DNA of 22,288 bases from Rikenella microfusus (lineage in GTDB: Bacteria > Bacteroidota > Bacteroidia > Bacteroidales > SZUA-534), in assembly GCA_020719105.1 (NCBI GenBank), contig DYQV01000006.1, forward strand, positions 1 to 22,288, in the 5' to 3' direction. Positions 13,776-22,288 of this stretch are shown here, piece after piece. A program made the translations under genes and the position numbers. The notes under the pieces are model-generated. The model was not told the DNA's origin and ran no database searches. It was given only the letters and a program-made list of their open reading frames with translations. Each line of letters opens with the position of its first letter. Position 1 is the stretch's first letter.

Positions 13776-16700
13776 TTAGTAGTTCGGAGTAATAAAACTA
13801 CCAGAATTTTCGGAATTACTTACCCGGATATGAGTGTCAATTTCTTGCTGCAACTCCTCAACATGGGATATGATTCCTACAATACGATTCTCATTACGCA
13901 GTGTTTTTAAAGTGTCAAAAACAATTTGAAGCGATTCATTATCCAAACTTCCAAAGCCTTCATCTAAAAAAAAGAAATTTTCAGCCGATGCACTATTTTT
14001 TTGAACACTATCAGCTAAAGCTAGAGCTAAGGAAAGGGCCGCCTGAAATGTTTGTCCTCCCGATAGGGTTTTTACATGACGCACTTTACCATCGTTCATA
14101 AAATCGCGTACTTGAAAATTATTGTCTTCCGTAATTTCAAGACTCAACTTTTGTCCACTTAGCTTAAAGAATCTATTATTTGCATCTTTACATAGGTTTT
14201 GAAGATGAACGGTTGATATATAATTAACAAATTTACTTCCTTGAAAGAGTTGCTTCAGCGTTTTCAAATCAGCCGAACGCAGCTCCAGTTGCTCTCTATC
14301 CTTAATTAAAAGCTGTTGCTTTAATAAATCATTTTGTAGTTTTACTAATTCGCTTTCAGCATTAATAAAGAGTTTATTTTGAGTGGCATAAGTTTCATTC
14401 AATTGCTCAAATTCAAGTTCAAATGCTTTGTGAGCTTCCGCATCATAAGTCTTTTCCCCTTTTTCAGAACGGGTTGCTTTCAATTGTTCTTGCAAAATGG
14501 CCATTTGTTGATTGTACGATTCTATTCTTTGTTTTCCATTTGCTGAATCCGTTGGTTGTGCTAAAACACTTAAAATGTATGCTAAACCTGTAAACTGAGA
14601 TTGATGGACTAGCGATTCAAATTCACTTTTCTTAGTTTCAATAAATTGTTGCTCTTTTTGCATATCCATAGTGCGCAAAGCAATTTTGCTATTCAAACTC
14701 TCATTGGCTTTGTTCAAGGAGTCCAATTGAGCCTGTTGTACTTTGTATTCAGCATCCATTTGCACCACATTCTGCCTTATCCTGAGTATTTCTTCCTCAA
14801 TAAATTCAGAGGTTTTAATCGACCATTGGTTATATGGAATTACACTCAATTGGCTTTTGAGGGTAGTATATTTACTATTTATGTCGGTTAACTGGTGTTT
14901 CAACTCTTCCAGTTTTTGTTGATAATGATGTAGTTTAAGCAGTTCGGCTTCAATTTCTTTTGCATTAATTTCCAGTTGGTTCTCAGTAGCTGTAATTTTT
15001 TTTTCTTGTGCTTCCATGTTGCTCAGTGCCTCATTCAATATTTCAATTTTTGGATACTTTTCCCATCGGAACTGTTGTTGATGTTCCTTATTTTGGGTTT
15101 GAACCAAAGCCAGTTTTGATTTAAGATCAGCATCCTTTTTTTGAAGTGCTTGGCTTTCAATCTGGTTTTTCGAAATTTTCTGTAATAATTGACTAACCCA
15201 TTGAACTTTTTGCTTCATGCTGTCTTTTAATTTTCGCATATTTTGTAGGCTTTTTGCAGCCTCGGCTTCATTAAATATCTCAGGATGCTCCAATGAACCG
15301 CAAAGTGGACAGGGTTTTCCATCGTGCAAATTAGAAGCGTATTCAGCCAATTTCGCTTGTATTGAAAAGTATTCAATTTGATTATCGGTTTCAACCAGTT
15401 CATTTTCAATCCGCAATAGGTCCGATTCCAGAAATTGATATAATTTTTCATCCCTGCCGAACTCTAATTTATTATATTCATTATTATAAAAGGAATCATA
15501 TTCCTTCTTTAGGGAGTTTTGTTCCTGTGTCAGTTGATTTATTTCATTTATTAGAATTTGCTCCTGTTTCTGTAGTTCAATCTTTTGGGTGTACCATTCT
15601 TTAGCGGTGGTTAGTTCAGTAACATCTACCCGCTGGCTTTTAAGTTGTTTCAGTTGTAATTCAATCTTTTGTGATGTTAGTTTTTTCTGTTCAACATCAT
15701 TTTTAAAATTTGAATTATATGCTTCTCCTTCTTCAATGCGTTTATTTAGAATCAATAATTCCGATTGAAGTTTATTTATTTGAACCATTTTTATTAACTC
15801 ATCGGCTTGCTGAATCTTCGATTCTCTTTTATCCTGTTCTAGTTTTAATGTATTTAGGATTGGCAAGCAGGTATCAATTCTTTGTTTTACTTGTTCTAAT
15901 TCTGTTTTGCAGTGGTTAACTTCCAACGTATTTTCCTGCAATCTTTTTTCTGAATCATGCAGTACATCCAGTATTGGTTTAAAGTGGAATAAGCAGTATT
16001 CATATTCGGTGATTTGTTTTTCAAGTAGGGTAATTTCCTCTTGATGACTTAAAAGAAGTTCCATTTTTTGTTGCAGTAGAGTCAGTCGGTTATGCAAATC
16101 TCTTAGTTGTTCGAAACCAATTTTGGAGCGATTTGCCTTTTCTAAATCTTCTTTTAAATTATTGTATATTTTCTGAAGTTCAGCAAGTTCCACTTTTTTT
16201 TCTTCTATTACCATGGGTTGAATTTCACCCAACTCTTTCAGGCGGCCCTCAAGAATTTGTAGTTTTTCATTGTTCCGGCTTTCAAGAGCCACTACTTTAT
16301 AAAAGAGTTCATATTTCTGAAGGTTAAAGAGTTCTTTCATCATTTGCGATCGGTCTTTCTGACCCAACTGTAAAAACTCTTGGAACAGTCCTTGAGGAAT
16401 GATGATGGTTCTTTTAAAATTATCATAACTTAACCCAATGGCAGCCTCAATTTTATCTGTTGAAATGGGTTCCCAGCTATCGCCCGATTTAAAATATGCG
16501 GTACGTTCAAAGGTTTTTACATCGTCGAATTTTTTGCTATTTCTTTTGCCGCGCACTAAAACTTGATATTCTTTTGCTGATGAACCGGTTTTAAAGATGA
16601 ACTCAATGAGCAGTTCATCTGATTTAAGGTTCATCATGTTGTAGTTGCGGTTATCGCCAGCAAGGTTAAGCCTTTCAGTTTTTCCGTATAGGGCAAAAGT

Positions 16701-16844
16701 AATGGCTTCCAAAATGGTTGATTTTCCGCTTCCTACCGTACCAAAAATTCCAAAAAGGTGGGCACTGGTCAATTTTGTGAAGTCGATGGTCTGTTTTTCC
16801 TGATAGGAATAGAGTCCTTTTATAGAGAGTTTAATTGGTATCAT
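13776..16844 (-). CDS. sbcC: Exonuclease subunit SbcC (Rad50-type SMC-like ATPase)
   Basis: The 1022-residue protein is the ATPase half of the SbcCD (Mre11-Rad50-type) nuclease, which opens hairpins and processes double-strand ends. Marks in order are Walker A GTVGSGKST (35-43); the Q-loop region IIPQGLFQEFLQ; a long coiled coil (about 190-480); the zinc hook CPLC (512-515), which joins two coiled coils; the returning coiled coil; the signature LSGGQTFQAALSLALALAD (from 927); and Walker B FFFLDEGFGSLD (957-968) with the catalytic Glu. The length is normal. Its ATG overlaps the sbcD stop by 4 bases (ATGA on the minus strand), so the two subunits are translationally coupled. The neighbouring perfect palindromes in this genome are typical substrates, but no functional link is implied. 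Confidence 0.95.
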   Translation of the reverse strand: MIPIKLSIKGLYSYQEKQTIDFTKLTSAHLFGIFGTVGSGKSTILEAITFALYGKTERLNLAGDNRNYNMMNLKSDELLIEFIFKTGSSAKEYQVLVRGKRNSKKFDDVKTFERTAYFKSGDSWEPISTDKIEAAIGLSYDNFKRTIIIPQGLFQEFLQLGQKDRSQMMKELFNLQKYELFYKVVALESRNNEKLQILEGRLKELGEIQPMVIEEKKVELAELQKIYNNLKEDLEKANRSKIGFEQLRDLHNRLTLLQQKMELLLSHQEEITLLEKQITEYEYCLFHFKPILDVLHDSEKRLQENTLEVNHCKTELEQVKQRIDTCLPILNTLKLEQDKRESKIQQADELIKMVQINKLQSELLILNKRIEEGEAYNSNFKNDVEQKKLTSQKIELQLKQLKSQRVDVTELTTAKEWYTQKIELQKQEQILINEINQLTQEQNSLKKEYDSFYNNEYNKLEFGRDEKLYQFLESDLLRIENELVETDNQIEYFSIQAKLAEYASNLHDGKPCPLCGSLEHPEIFNEAEAAKSLQNMRKLKDSMKQKVQWVSQLLQKISKNQIESQALQKKDADLKSKLALVQTQNKEHQQQFRWEKYPKIEILNEALSNMEAQEKKITATENQLEINAKEIEAELLKLHHYQQKLEELKHQLTDINSKYTTLKSQLSVIPYNQWSIKTSEFIEEEILRIRQNVVQMDAEYKVQQAQLDSLNKANESLNSKIALRTMDMQKEQQFIETKKSEFESLVHQSQFTGLAYILSVLAQPTDSANGKQRIESYNQQMAILQEQLKATRSEKGEKTYDAEAHKAFELEFEQLNETYATQNKLFINAESELVKLQNDLLKQQLLIKDREQLELRSADLKTLKQLFQGSKFVNYISTVHLQNLCKDANNRFFKLSGQKLSLEITEDNNFQVRDFMNDGKVRHVKTLSGGQTFQAALSLALALADSVQKNSASAENFFFLDEGFGSLDNESLQIVFDTLKTLRNENRIVGIISHVEELQQEIDTHIRVSNSENSGSFITPNY

Positions 16845-18076
16845 AACTTAGGGTCTTCAGTTTCAACGGATAAAACTTCACGGAACAGATTCATTAATTG
16901 TTCGTCGGGAGGTAGTCCTTTGGAATAGTTAAAATATTCAGCAAAAAGCTCTTCCATTCCTTTTGAAAGGTTAATTTCTTTTCCGTTTTCTTGTAGGTTT
17001 GTATTTGAAAACTTTACCTCTGGAATAATTTGAATAATGCCTTCATGTACTTGACTTAATAACTTTCTGTCGGTTGCATTCAAATAATTGTCGGTACTTA
17101 TGGTAAGTTCTACCAAGCAATTTTGGTTATTGGCCAACCAACTTATTGCATTTTGAACTCCTTCAGCTCTATGCCTCATTAATTTTTTACCACTAACCAA
17201 TTCAATAGCTTGAATGGTTGCTTCCAAACCAGGTCTCAATTCCAATAGCATCACAAATTTTTTTTGGTTGGCTTCGCTAAAGCTGTATGAAAGTGGGCTA
17301 CCGCAATAAACCACTGGGCAAGGAACTGAATCTATGGTTTGCATCCGGTGCAGATGCCCTAACGCAGCATATTGCATTTGCCGGGGAATGTTTTCAGAGT
17401 AAATGGCCTGAGCACCTCCAACATGCAAAATAGGTTTCTCATCATCAGGTTCTTTGGGAGGTTCAGCTCCTTTTTTTACAAAAAACAGATGCGAAATCAG
17501 AATATTGATTCCTTTAGTATCACAATACGTTTCGGCTAAGATGTTCCATTTTTTTGTTAAAAGATTCCTTAGTTCCTCTTCTTGGTTTTCAGTACCTAAA
17601 AACGCCTTTAAACGATATTCATTAGCATAAGGGGTGATTAATAAACGAAGCCTATCAGCAGAATGAGGAAGTTTCAATTCAAAAAAACCAGGTTCCGATT
17701 GAATGATCTCTAATCCAGTATCTAATTTAAAACAGGACAATTTTGTATTTGGGTTTCCGGCAAAAATAATTCCACACTCCCGGGCCAAAGGTTCCGGAGC
17801 TTCAATTCTATCGGGCGAATCGTGATTGCCTGCTATACAAATAACGGCCCGTTCACCATTTCCAGCCATTTTTTTTAGCGTTTTATAGAATAGTTCTACA
17901 CTTTCTACCGGAGGGTTAAAAGCATCGAACAAATCGCCAGAAACAATAACCACATCAACTTTTTCGTGTTCAACAATACCGGCAATTTCATTGAGAACTT
18001 CAATTTGTTCGCTGTGCCGCGAAAAATTGTCGAGCTTTTTTCCTAAGTGCCAGTCGGAGGTATGGAGGATTTTCAC
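16841..18076 (-). CDS. sbcD: Exonuclease subunit SbcD (Mre11-type nuclease)
   Basis: The 411-residue protein is the calcineurin-like phosphoesterase half of SbcCD. The metal-binding motifs are all visible: SDWHLG (7-12, Asp8 and His10), SGDLFD (46-51), AGNHDSPDR (82-90), ISHLFF, and GHLHRMQ further on. The C-terminal part would be the capping domain that contacts SbcC. It is the first gene of the sbcDC operon and is divergent from the DUF4143 ATPase gene, with 215 bases between the two starts. The start at MKILHTSDWHLG is standard for the family, as the first metal motif lies immediately after it. Confidence 0.95.
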   Translation of the reverse strand: MKILHTSDWHLGKKLDNFSRHSEQIEVLNEIAGIVEHEKVDVVIVSGDLFDAFNPPVESVELFYKTLKKMAGNGERAVICIAGNHDSPDRIEAPEPLARECGIIFAGNPNTKLSCFKLDTGLEIIQSEPGFFELKLPHSADRLRLLITPYANEYRLKAFLGTENQEEELRNLLTKKWNILAETYCDTKGINILISHLFFVKKGAEPPKEPDDEKPILHVGGAQAIYSENIPRQMQYAALGHLHRMQTIDSVPCPVVYCGSPLSYSFSEANQKKFVMLLELRPGLEATIQAIELVSGKKLMRHRAEGVQNAISWLANNQNCLVELTISTDNYLNATDRKLLSQVHEGIIQIIPEVKFSNTNLQENGKEINLSKGMEELFAEYFNYSKGLPPDEQLMNLFREVLSVETEDPKL

Positions 18077-18097
18077 TTATTCAGATTTTAAATAAAA

Positions 18098-18105
18098 CAA
18101 AAGTA
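18098..18105 (-). promoter_or_regulatory. Candidate -7 element of sbcDC
   Basis: The minus strand reads TACTTTTG, a full TAnnTTTG match, which would leave a short leader of about 15 bases. There is no clear -33 TTTG. Confidence 0.45.
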
Positions 18106-18191
18106 ATGAAAAATATAGCTTCGATATTTATAAAGTGCTCAATCCATCTACAATAATAAAAATTACCTGAGTAGATTTGCAATAATTTTTG

Positions 18192-18264
18192 TTAATTCCC
18201 CTATTATATGTATATTTGGGGAATTGATTCCCGTATTTCATGTAATATTGGGGAATTGACTCCT
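18192..18264. promoter_or_regulatory. Operator-like repeats in front of the DUF4143 ATPase gene
   Basis: TTAATTCCCC (18192-18201) faces TTGGGGAATTGA (18216-18227) as an inverted pair, and GGGGAATTGA recurs at 18250-18259, a direct repeat 32 bases downstream of the first. The middle copy is an imperfect dyad GGGAAT-TG-ATTCCC (18219-18232); the third is a degenerate version. The third copy lies where the -33 region would fall relative to a -7-like AATATTTG (18276-18283), as expected for a repressor site. Confidence 0.55.
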
Positions 18265-18291
18265 TAAAATTCACTAATATTTGGCAATACA

Positions 18292-19416
18292 ATGATTAAT
18301 CGAAAATTGGAAGATATTATTAAAGCTAAAATTGATGGTAAAAAAGCCATCATAGTTTTAGGCCCCAGGCAAACCGGCAAAACAACTTTGCTAAAGAAAA
18401 TTGCCAGCGAACAAGGTGATTATCTGTATTTAACCGGCGATGACTCCACTACCCGGATGAGTTTTGAAAATGCAAATACAACCGATTTAAAACAAATAAT
18501 TGGCAAATTCAATATCGTATTTATTGATGAAGCACAGCGAATTAAGGATATAGGACTAAAACTTAAAATTATTATCGACAATTTCATGCCTCAAGTATTG
18601 CTTGTTAGTGGTTCTTCAGCTCTTGAATTGGCCAGCGAAATAAACGAGCCTCTTACCGGTAGGAAATGGGAATATATGCTTTATCCAATTAGTTGGGAGG
18701 AACTAAACGACTATACAAACTATATAACATCGTTACAACAACTTGAACAGCGGATGATTTTTGGTTTTTATCCCGATGTAATGGTAAATACCGGTGATGA
18801 AGTTGAAATACTTAAACAACTCACAAGTAGTCTTTTATATAAGGATTTATTGAGTTATGGCGGTATCAAAAAACCCGATGTTTTGGATAAGTTGCTACGG
18901 GCATTGGCATTACAAATAGGCAATGAGGTATCTTTCAATGAATTGGCCAATTTAGTACAAGTTGACCGAAAAACAGTTCAAACGTATATTGATTTATTGG
19001 AAAAAGCATACGTAATTTTTAAATTGGAACCCTTTAGCCGGAATATCCGCAGTGAAATATGTACCAGCCGTAAAATTTATTTTTATGATAACGGAATCCG
19101 TAATGCATTGATTTCAAATTACAATAAATTGGAACTTAGAAATGATACAGGGGCATTGTGGGAAAACTTTCTAATTGCTGAACGACGCAAATTTAACGAA
19201 TACCAAAGAATATTTGCGAATACCTTTTTTTGGCGAACAACCCGCCAACAAGAAATTGATTATATTGAAGAACGCGAAGGAAAATTGTTTGCATTTGAAT
19301 TCAAGTGGAATATGAATAAGAAAGCTAAGTTTCCGAATTGCTTTTTGGAAAATTACAGCAATGCTGAAACCAAAACCATCCATCGCGAAAATTTTCATGA
19401 ATTTATTCTGCCATAA
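18292..19416 (+). CDS. AAA family ATPase with C-terminal DUF4143 domain
   Basis: The 374-residue protein has the usual two parts of this widespread family. The N-terminal AAA ATPase carries Walker A GPRQTGKTT (24-32) and Walker B VFIDEAQ (76-82). The middle helical region includes a winged-helix-like stretch (FNELANLVQVDRKTVQTYIDLLEKAYVIFKL). The C-terminal DUF4143 domain contains a nuclease-like pattern, Asp323 in QQEIDYI and EFKW with Glu336 and Lys338, which fits a PD-(D/E)XK fold. The cellular role of the family is poorly known, and copies are often scattered singly. Here it stands alone, divergent from sbcDC and convergent with the next gene (15 bases between stops). Repeats over its promoter suggest tight control, possibly by itself through the winged-helix part, which is inference. 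Confidence 0.9.
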   Translation: MINRKLEDIIKAKIDGKKAIIVLGPRQTGKTTLLKKIASEQGDYLYLTGDDSTTRMSFENANTTDLKQIIGKFNIVFIDEAQRIKDIGLKLKIIIDNFMPQVLLVSGSSALELASEINEPLTGRKWEYMLYPISWEELNDYTNYITSLQQLEQRMIFGFYPDVMVNTGDEVEILKQLTSSLLYKDLLSYGGIKKPDVLDKLLRALALQIGNEVSFNELANLVQVDRKTVQTYIDLLEKAYVIFKLEPFSRNIRSEICTSRKIYFYDNGIRNALISNYNKLELRNDTGALWENFLIAERRKFNEYQRIFANTFFWRTTRQQEIDYIEEREGKLFAFEFKWNMNKKAKFPNCFLENYSNAETKTIHRENFHEFILP

Positions 19417-19431
19417 AGAATATTGTAACGG

Positions 19432-20409
19432 CTACCAGCCCAGTAAATAAGCAAAAATCAAAGGTGCCACAATGGTAGCATCCGATTCAACAATAAATTT
19501 GGGTGTGTGTTCTTCCAGTTTTCCCCAGGTAATTTTTTCGTTTGGAACGGCTCCCGAGTACGAACCATAACTGGTAGTTGAATCGCTGATTTGGCAAAAA
19601 TACGACCAAACGGGAATGTTAGTTAATTGCAAATCCTGATGTAACATGGGAACCACACATATCGGGAAATCGCCGGCTATTCCTCCACCAATTTGGAAGA
19701 AACCGATGCCGTTTTTACCGCAATTATTTTGATACCAATCGGCTAAAAACATCATGTATTCAATGCCACCTTTTACCGTTGAAGGAGTTGTCAATCCTTG
19801 GATGCAATGCGATGCAAAAAAATTGGCACAAGTGGAATCTTCCCAACCCGGAACAATGATGGGCAAATTCTTTTCGGCAGCTGCAAGCAACCATGAATTC
19901 TTGGGATCAATTTGATAATGCGGCACCAATTCACCACTTCGTAATATCTGATAAAAAAATTCGTGCGGAAAAAAACGGGTATTTTCGTTACGGGCCTTTA
20001 CCCATGCTGCAACAAGATGCTTTTCTATATGGCGCATGGCTTCTTCCTCCGGAATACAGGTATCGGTAACCCGGTTGAAATGATGATTCAATAAATCGGT
20101 TTCATCGGCTGGCGATAAATCACGGTAATTGGGGATGCGCTTGTAATAATTATGGGCAACTAGATTAAAGACATCTTCTTCTAAGTTTGCGCCAGTGCAA
20201 GTGATAATCTGTACCTTATCCTGACGTATCATTTCAGCCAATGATTTTCCTAATTCAGCTGTACTCATGGCACCTGCCATAGTTATCATCATTTTATTGC
20301 CTATTTCCAATTGGTGTTCATAGGCAACGGCTGCATCTACAAGAGATGCTGCGTTAAAATGCTTGTAATGTTCCACAATAAAATTGGAAACGGGTCCTTT
20401 CTTTTGCAT
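19432..20409 (-). CDS. Deoxyhypusine-synthase-like polyamine enzyme, possible homospermidine synthase
   Basis: The 325-residue protein belongs to the deoxyhypusine synthase family, NAD-dependent enzymes that move an aminobutyl group from a polyamine to an amine through a lysine imine. The active-site lysine motif is kept: TWGK with Lys297, equivalent to the SWGK region of eukaryotic enzymes. Other family traits are MAGAMSTAELGKSLAEMI, TGANLEEDVFNL, PGWEDST and GGGIAGDFPI. Bacteria do not use hypusine on EF-P, so the target is more likely a free amine such as putrescine, giving homospermidine; plant homospermidine synthases arose from this family. The next gene upstream encodes arginine decarboxylase, which supports a polyamine role. 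A strong terminator separates the two, so it probably has its own promoter, which I could not identify. Confidence 0.88.
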   Translation of the reverse strand: MQKKGPVSNFIVEHYKHFNAASLVDAAVAYEHQLEIGNKMMITMAGAMSTAELGKSLAEMIRQDKVQIITCTGANLEEDVFNLVAHNYYKRIPNYRDLSPADETDLLNHHFNRVTDTCIPEEEAMRHIEKHLVAAWVKARNENTRFFPHEFFYQILRSGELVPHYQIDPKNSWLLAAAEKNLPIIVPGWEDSTCANFFASHCIQGLTTPSTVKGGIEYMMFLADWYQNNCGKNGIGFFQIGGGIAGDFPICVVPMLHQDLQLTNIPVWSYFCQISDSTTSYGSYSGAVPNEKITWGKLEEHTPKFIVESDATIVAPLIFAYLLGW

Positions 20410-20490
20410 CGTATAAGTTTTAATGCCGGATAAAATATTTCTTTGTTAGAAGCAGAGTACTAAAATCGGATATGCACGCTCAGAAAAAAA

Positions 20491-20535
20491 AAATGAAAAA
20501 GTATAGGCTGATTTATTCATGAATCAGCCTATACT
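20491..20535 (-). terminator. Intrinsic terminator of the arginine decarboxylase gene
   Basis: AGTATAGGCTGATT (20500-20513) and AATCAGCCTATACT (20522-20535) form a perfect 14-bp stem with an 8-base loop. On the minus strand it is followed by TTTTTCATTTTTTTTTT. It begins 6 bases after the decarboxylase stop. Confidence 0.9.
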
Positions 20536-20541
20536 GTAATA

Positions 20542-21951
20542 TTAGGACTCGGTATATCCCAAAATATGCATCATATCATGTACAGTTTGTTCATTCCGAT
20601 ACACGTAATCAATAAAATTTCCTTTTTCATCACGATCCACTATTACTTGCATGGGTGATGGAATCAGGCAATGCTTAATTCCACCGTAACCACTAATGGA
20701 GTCCTGATATGCGCCTGTATGAAAGAATCCAATGTAAAGGGGCTCTTTATCTTTATCAGCAAAAGCGGGAAGTAAAATCTGTTGATTTAAATCTTCAGAA
20801 TTATAATAATCGGAGTGGTCGCAACTGATACCGCCAATATTCACCCGAGTATATTCATGATCCCATTTGTTAACCGGTAACAAAATAAATTTTTCGTAAA
20901 TTGACCAAGCATCGGGAATGGTATTCATCAAGCTATTGTCAATAATATACCACATCTCTTTATCGTTCTGTTGCTTTTGTTCAATCACTTTAAAAATATT
21001 GGCACCGCTTTCGCCCACCGTATATTTACCAAATTCGGTAAAAATGTGTGGATCAGGAATGCCTTCATTGGTGCATATTTCTTTAATATTGCGCACCACT
21101 TCTTTTATCATGTATTCATAATCGTATTCAAAGCCTAAGTTATTGCGGATTGGGAAACCACCCCCTAAATTCAGCGAATCCAGTGTTTTGCATTGCTTTT
21201 TGAGCTCAGTATAAATTTTCAATGCCTTGTTGAATTCCCCCCAATAATACAAACTATCCTTAATACCCGAATCGACAAAGAAATGGAGCATTTTAAGTTC
21301 CAAGTTGGGGTTTCCTTTTATTTTTGATTTATAGTAACTCAATATTTCAGTATGCCTGATGCCTAGCCTCGATGTATAATATGCTGATGAAGGCTCTTCG
21401 TCGATGGCCATACGCAAACCAATTTTCATTTTATGTTCACCGGCTTGCTTTATTACCCGGTTAAGCTCTTTGGGGCTGTCTAAAACCACAATAGAATTCT
21501 CAAATCCCATTTGTTGAAGTTTGATTATCTTGGCAATATAATCATCTGTTTTATAGCCGTTGTGCACAATAATCCGCGATTTATCGAGCTCTCCTTTTTG
21601 GTAAAGCATTTCAATTAAATCGATATCGAAGGCCGAAGATGTTTCAAGGTTGACTTGATGTTTTAAAGCTGCACCAATGACATGATGAAAGTGACAACAT
21701 TTGGTACAATAGCAATAGTAATAATCGCCGTTGTAGTTGTTTGCTTTGATTGCGCGGTTAAATAGATTCCGGGCTTTTTTAATCTGGTCGCCTATGCGGG
21801 GCAGATAAACCAATTTAAATGGTGTACCGTATTTTTCAATCAGGTACTTTAGCGAAACTCCGTGGAAAGTCAGGTATCCATCCCTTAAGTCAAAACCTTC
21901 CTGAGGAAAGTAATAACTCTGTTCAACGAGATCAAAGTAGGTATTCTTCAT
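20542..21951 (-). CDS. speA: Arginine decarboxylase, short fold-III form
   Basis: The 469-residue PLP enzyme should convert arginine to agmatine, the first step of putrescine formation. Landmarks are the PLP lysine Lys84 in YCTKCCHF; a glycine-rich LNLGGGFP loop; SCDHSDYYN with Cys377, which supplies the second-subunit catalytic cysteine and Asp; and HTGAYQD (411-417) closing the PLP site. It is shorter than the roughly 630-residue SpeA of E. coli and matches the compact arginine decarboxylases of many Bacteroidota, which commonly lie near a deoxyhypusine-synthase-like gene and an agmatinase. No agmatinase is present in this window. Diaminopimelate or carboxynorspermidine decarboxylase is less likely given the length and the wide CTKCCHFHH motif. 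The gene ends at a strong terminator. Confidence 0.82.
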   Translation of the reverse strand: MKNTYFDLVEQSYYFPQEGFDLRDGYLTFHGVSLKYLIEKYGTPFKLVYLPRIGDQIKKARNLFNRAIKANNYNGDYYYCYCTKCCHFHHVIGAALKHQVNLETSSAFDIDLIEMLYQKGELDKSRIIVHNGYKTDDYIAKIIKLQQMGFENSIVVLDSPKELNRVIKQAGEHKMKIGLRMAIDEEPSSAYYTSRLGIRHTEILSYYKSKIKGNPNLELKMLHFFVDSGIKDSLYYWGEFNKALKIYTELKKQCKTLDSLNLGGGFPIRNNLGFEYDYEYMIKEVVRNIKEICTNEGIPDPHIFTEFGKYTVGESGANIFKVIEQKQQNDKEMWYIIDNSLMNTIPDAWSIYEKFILLPVNKWDHEYTRVNIGGISCDHSDYYNSEDLNQQILLPAFADKDKEPLYIGFFHTGAYQDSISGYGGIKHCLIPSPMQVIVDRDEKGNFIDYVYRNEQTVHDMMHILGYTES

Positions 21952-22158
21952 TTCTAAACAGCCATAAAAAAATGAGTTTAAGTTTTATGCAAATTAAAGC
22001 TATTTTTTTTGAAAAATTAATAGGTTTTTAAAAAACCACAACACTTTTTTAATCTGTTTATATTCAATGATTTACAAATAATAATGCACCCAAATTTGTT
22101 GAAAAAAATGCAATGTGGATGCGTTAAACTTTCATTAGAGCCTCAACTTAGGTAATAG

Positions 22159-22186
22159 TTTGTATTGATGACGTTAATTACCTTTG
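22159..22186 (+). promoter_or_regulatory. Possible promoter pointing out of the window
   Basis: TTTG (22159-22162) and TACCTTTG (22179-22186, a full TAnnTTTG match) lie 16 bases apart, a little short of the usual spacing. It would serve a gene beyond the right edge. The rest of 21952-22288 shows no ORF; the upstream region of arginine decarboxylase here is AT-rich with no clear promoter. Confidence 0.25.
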
Positions 22187-22242
22187 AATTGACCAGACTT
22201 TATCTGAAAAAATTGGTAGAATAAGAATTTTCGAATTAGCCC

Positions 22243-22262
22243 GGATTATTCATTAATAATCC
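22243..22262. other. Small perfect hairpin of unknown role
   Basis: GGATTATT (22243-22250) pairs with AATAATCC (22255-22262) around a CATT loop. No T-run follows on either strand, so it is not an ordinary terminator. It may be a leader structure or operator of the gene beyond the edge. Confidence 0.35.
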
Positions 22263-22288
22263 TGACGATTAAGCTACACCTCAATATT

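Noticed and set aside
13776..18076. Phage or defence nuclease as the identity of the large ATPase and its partner
   Set aside because: The length, zinc hook, Walker and signature motifs and the sbcD-sbcC overlap are those of the housekeeping SbcCD nuclease.

Overview
The window looks like chromosomal DNA of a member of the Bacteroidota. The evidence is AT-rich non-coding DNA, several promoters of the TTTG / TAnnTTTG type used by that phylum, few Shine-Dalgarno sequences, an N-terminal lipoprotein signal with a charged +2 region, LytS/LytTR two-component genes, and the pairing of a short arginine decarboxylase with a deoxyhypusine-synthase-like gene. I cannot fix order or genus from sequence alone. 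No tRNA, rRNA, CRISPR array, transposase or phage gene was seen.

Left part (1-4457, + strand): ornithine aminotransferase (rocD) with its own terminator, then a tight three-gene set under an excellent promoter. The set is an 80-residue PqqD-like protein, an ATP-grasp ligase, and a PLP fold-III decarboxylase related to diaminopimelate decarboxylase but with an altered substrate-binding motif. I cannot name this set as a described pathway. Its logic (small carrier or recognition protein + ligase + decarboxylase) resembles the carrier-bound amino-acid chemistry of butirosin BtrI/BtrJ/BtrK, and it is the best candidate here for an undescribed system.

Middle-left part (4498-8956): a three-gene operon encodes a urea-transporter-like membrane domain fused to an M23-type peptidase domain, an outer-membrane beta-barrel protein with an N-terminal TPR-like region, and a periplasmic TPR protein. 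It is bracketed by two same-orientation copies of a palindrome-rich intergenic repeat about 4.3 kb apart. The three proteins would span inner membrane, periplasm and outer membrane.

Middle part (9105-13142): a LytS-type histidine kinase and its LytTR response regulator (4-base overlap), a lipoprotein of unknown function, then a second, clearly paralogous LytTR regulator without a kinase. That regulator has its own promoter and a 14-bp perfect palindrome just upstream. It converges on an HU gene across a shared terminator.

Right part (13143-22288): HU; the sbcD-sbcC nuclease operon (minus strand); a divergent AAA/DUF4143 ATPase with operator-like repeats over its promoter; and two polyamine genes on the minus strand, a deoxyhypusine-synthase-like enzyme and arginine decarboxylase, separated by a strong terminator. 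Together these suggest arginine to agmatine to a homospermidine- or spermidine-type product, with the agmatine-to-putrescine step encoded elsewhere.
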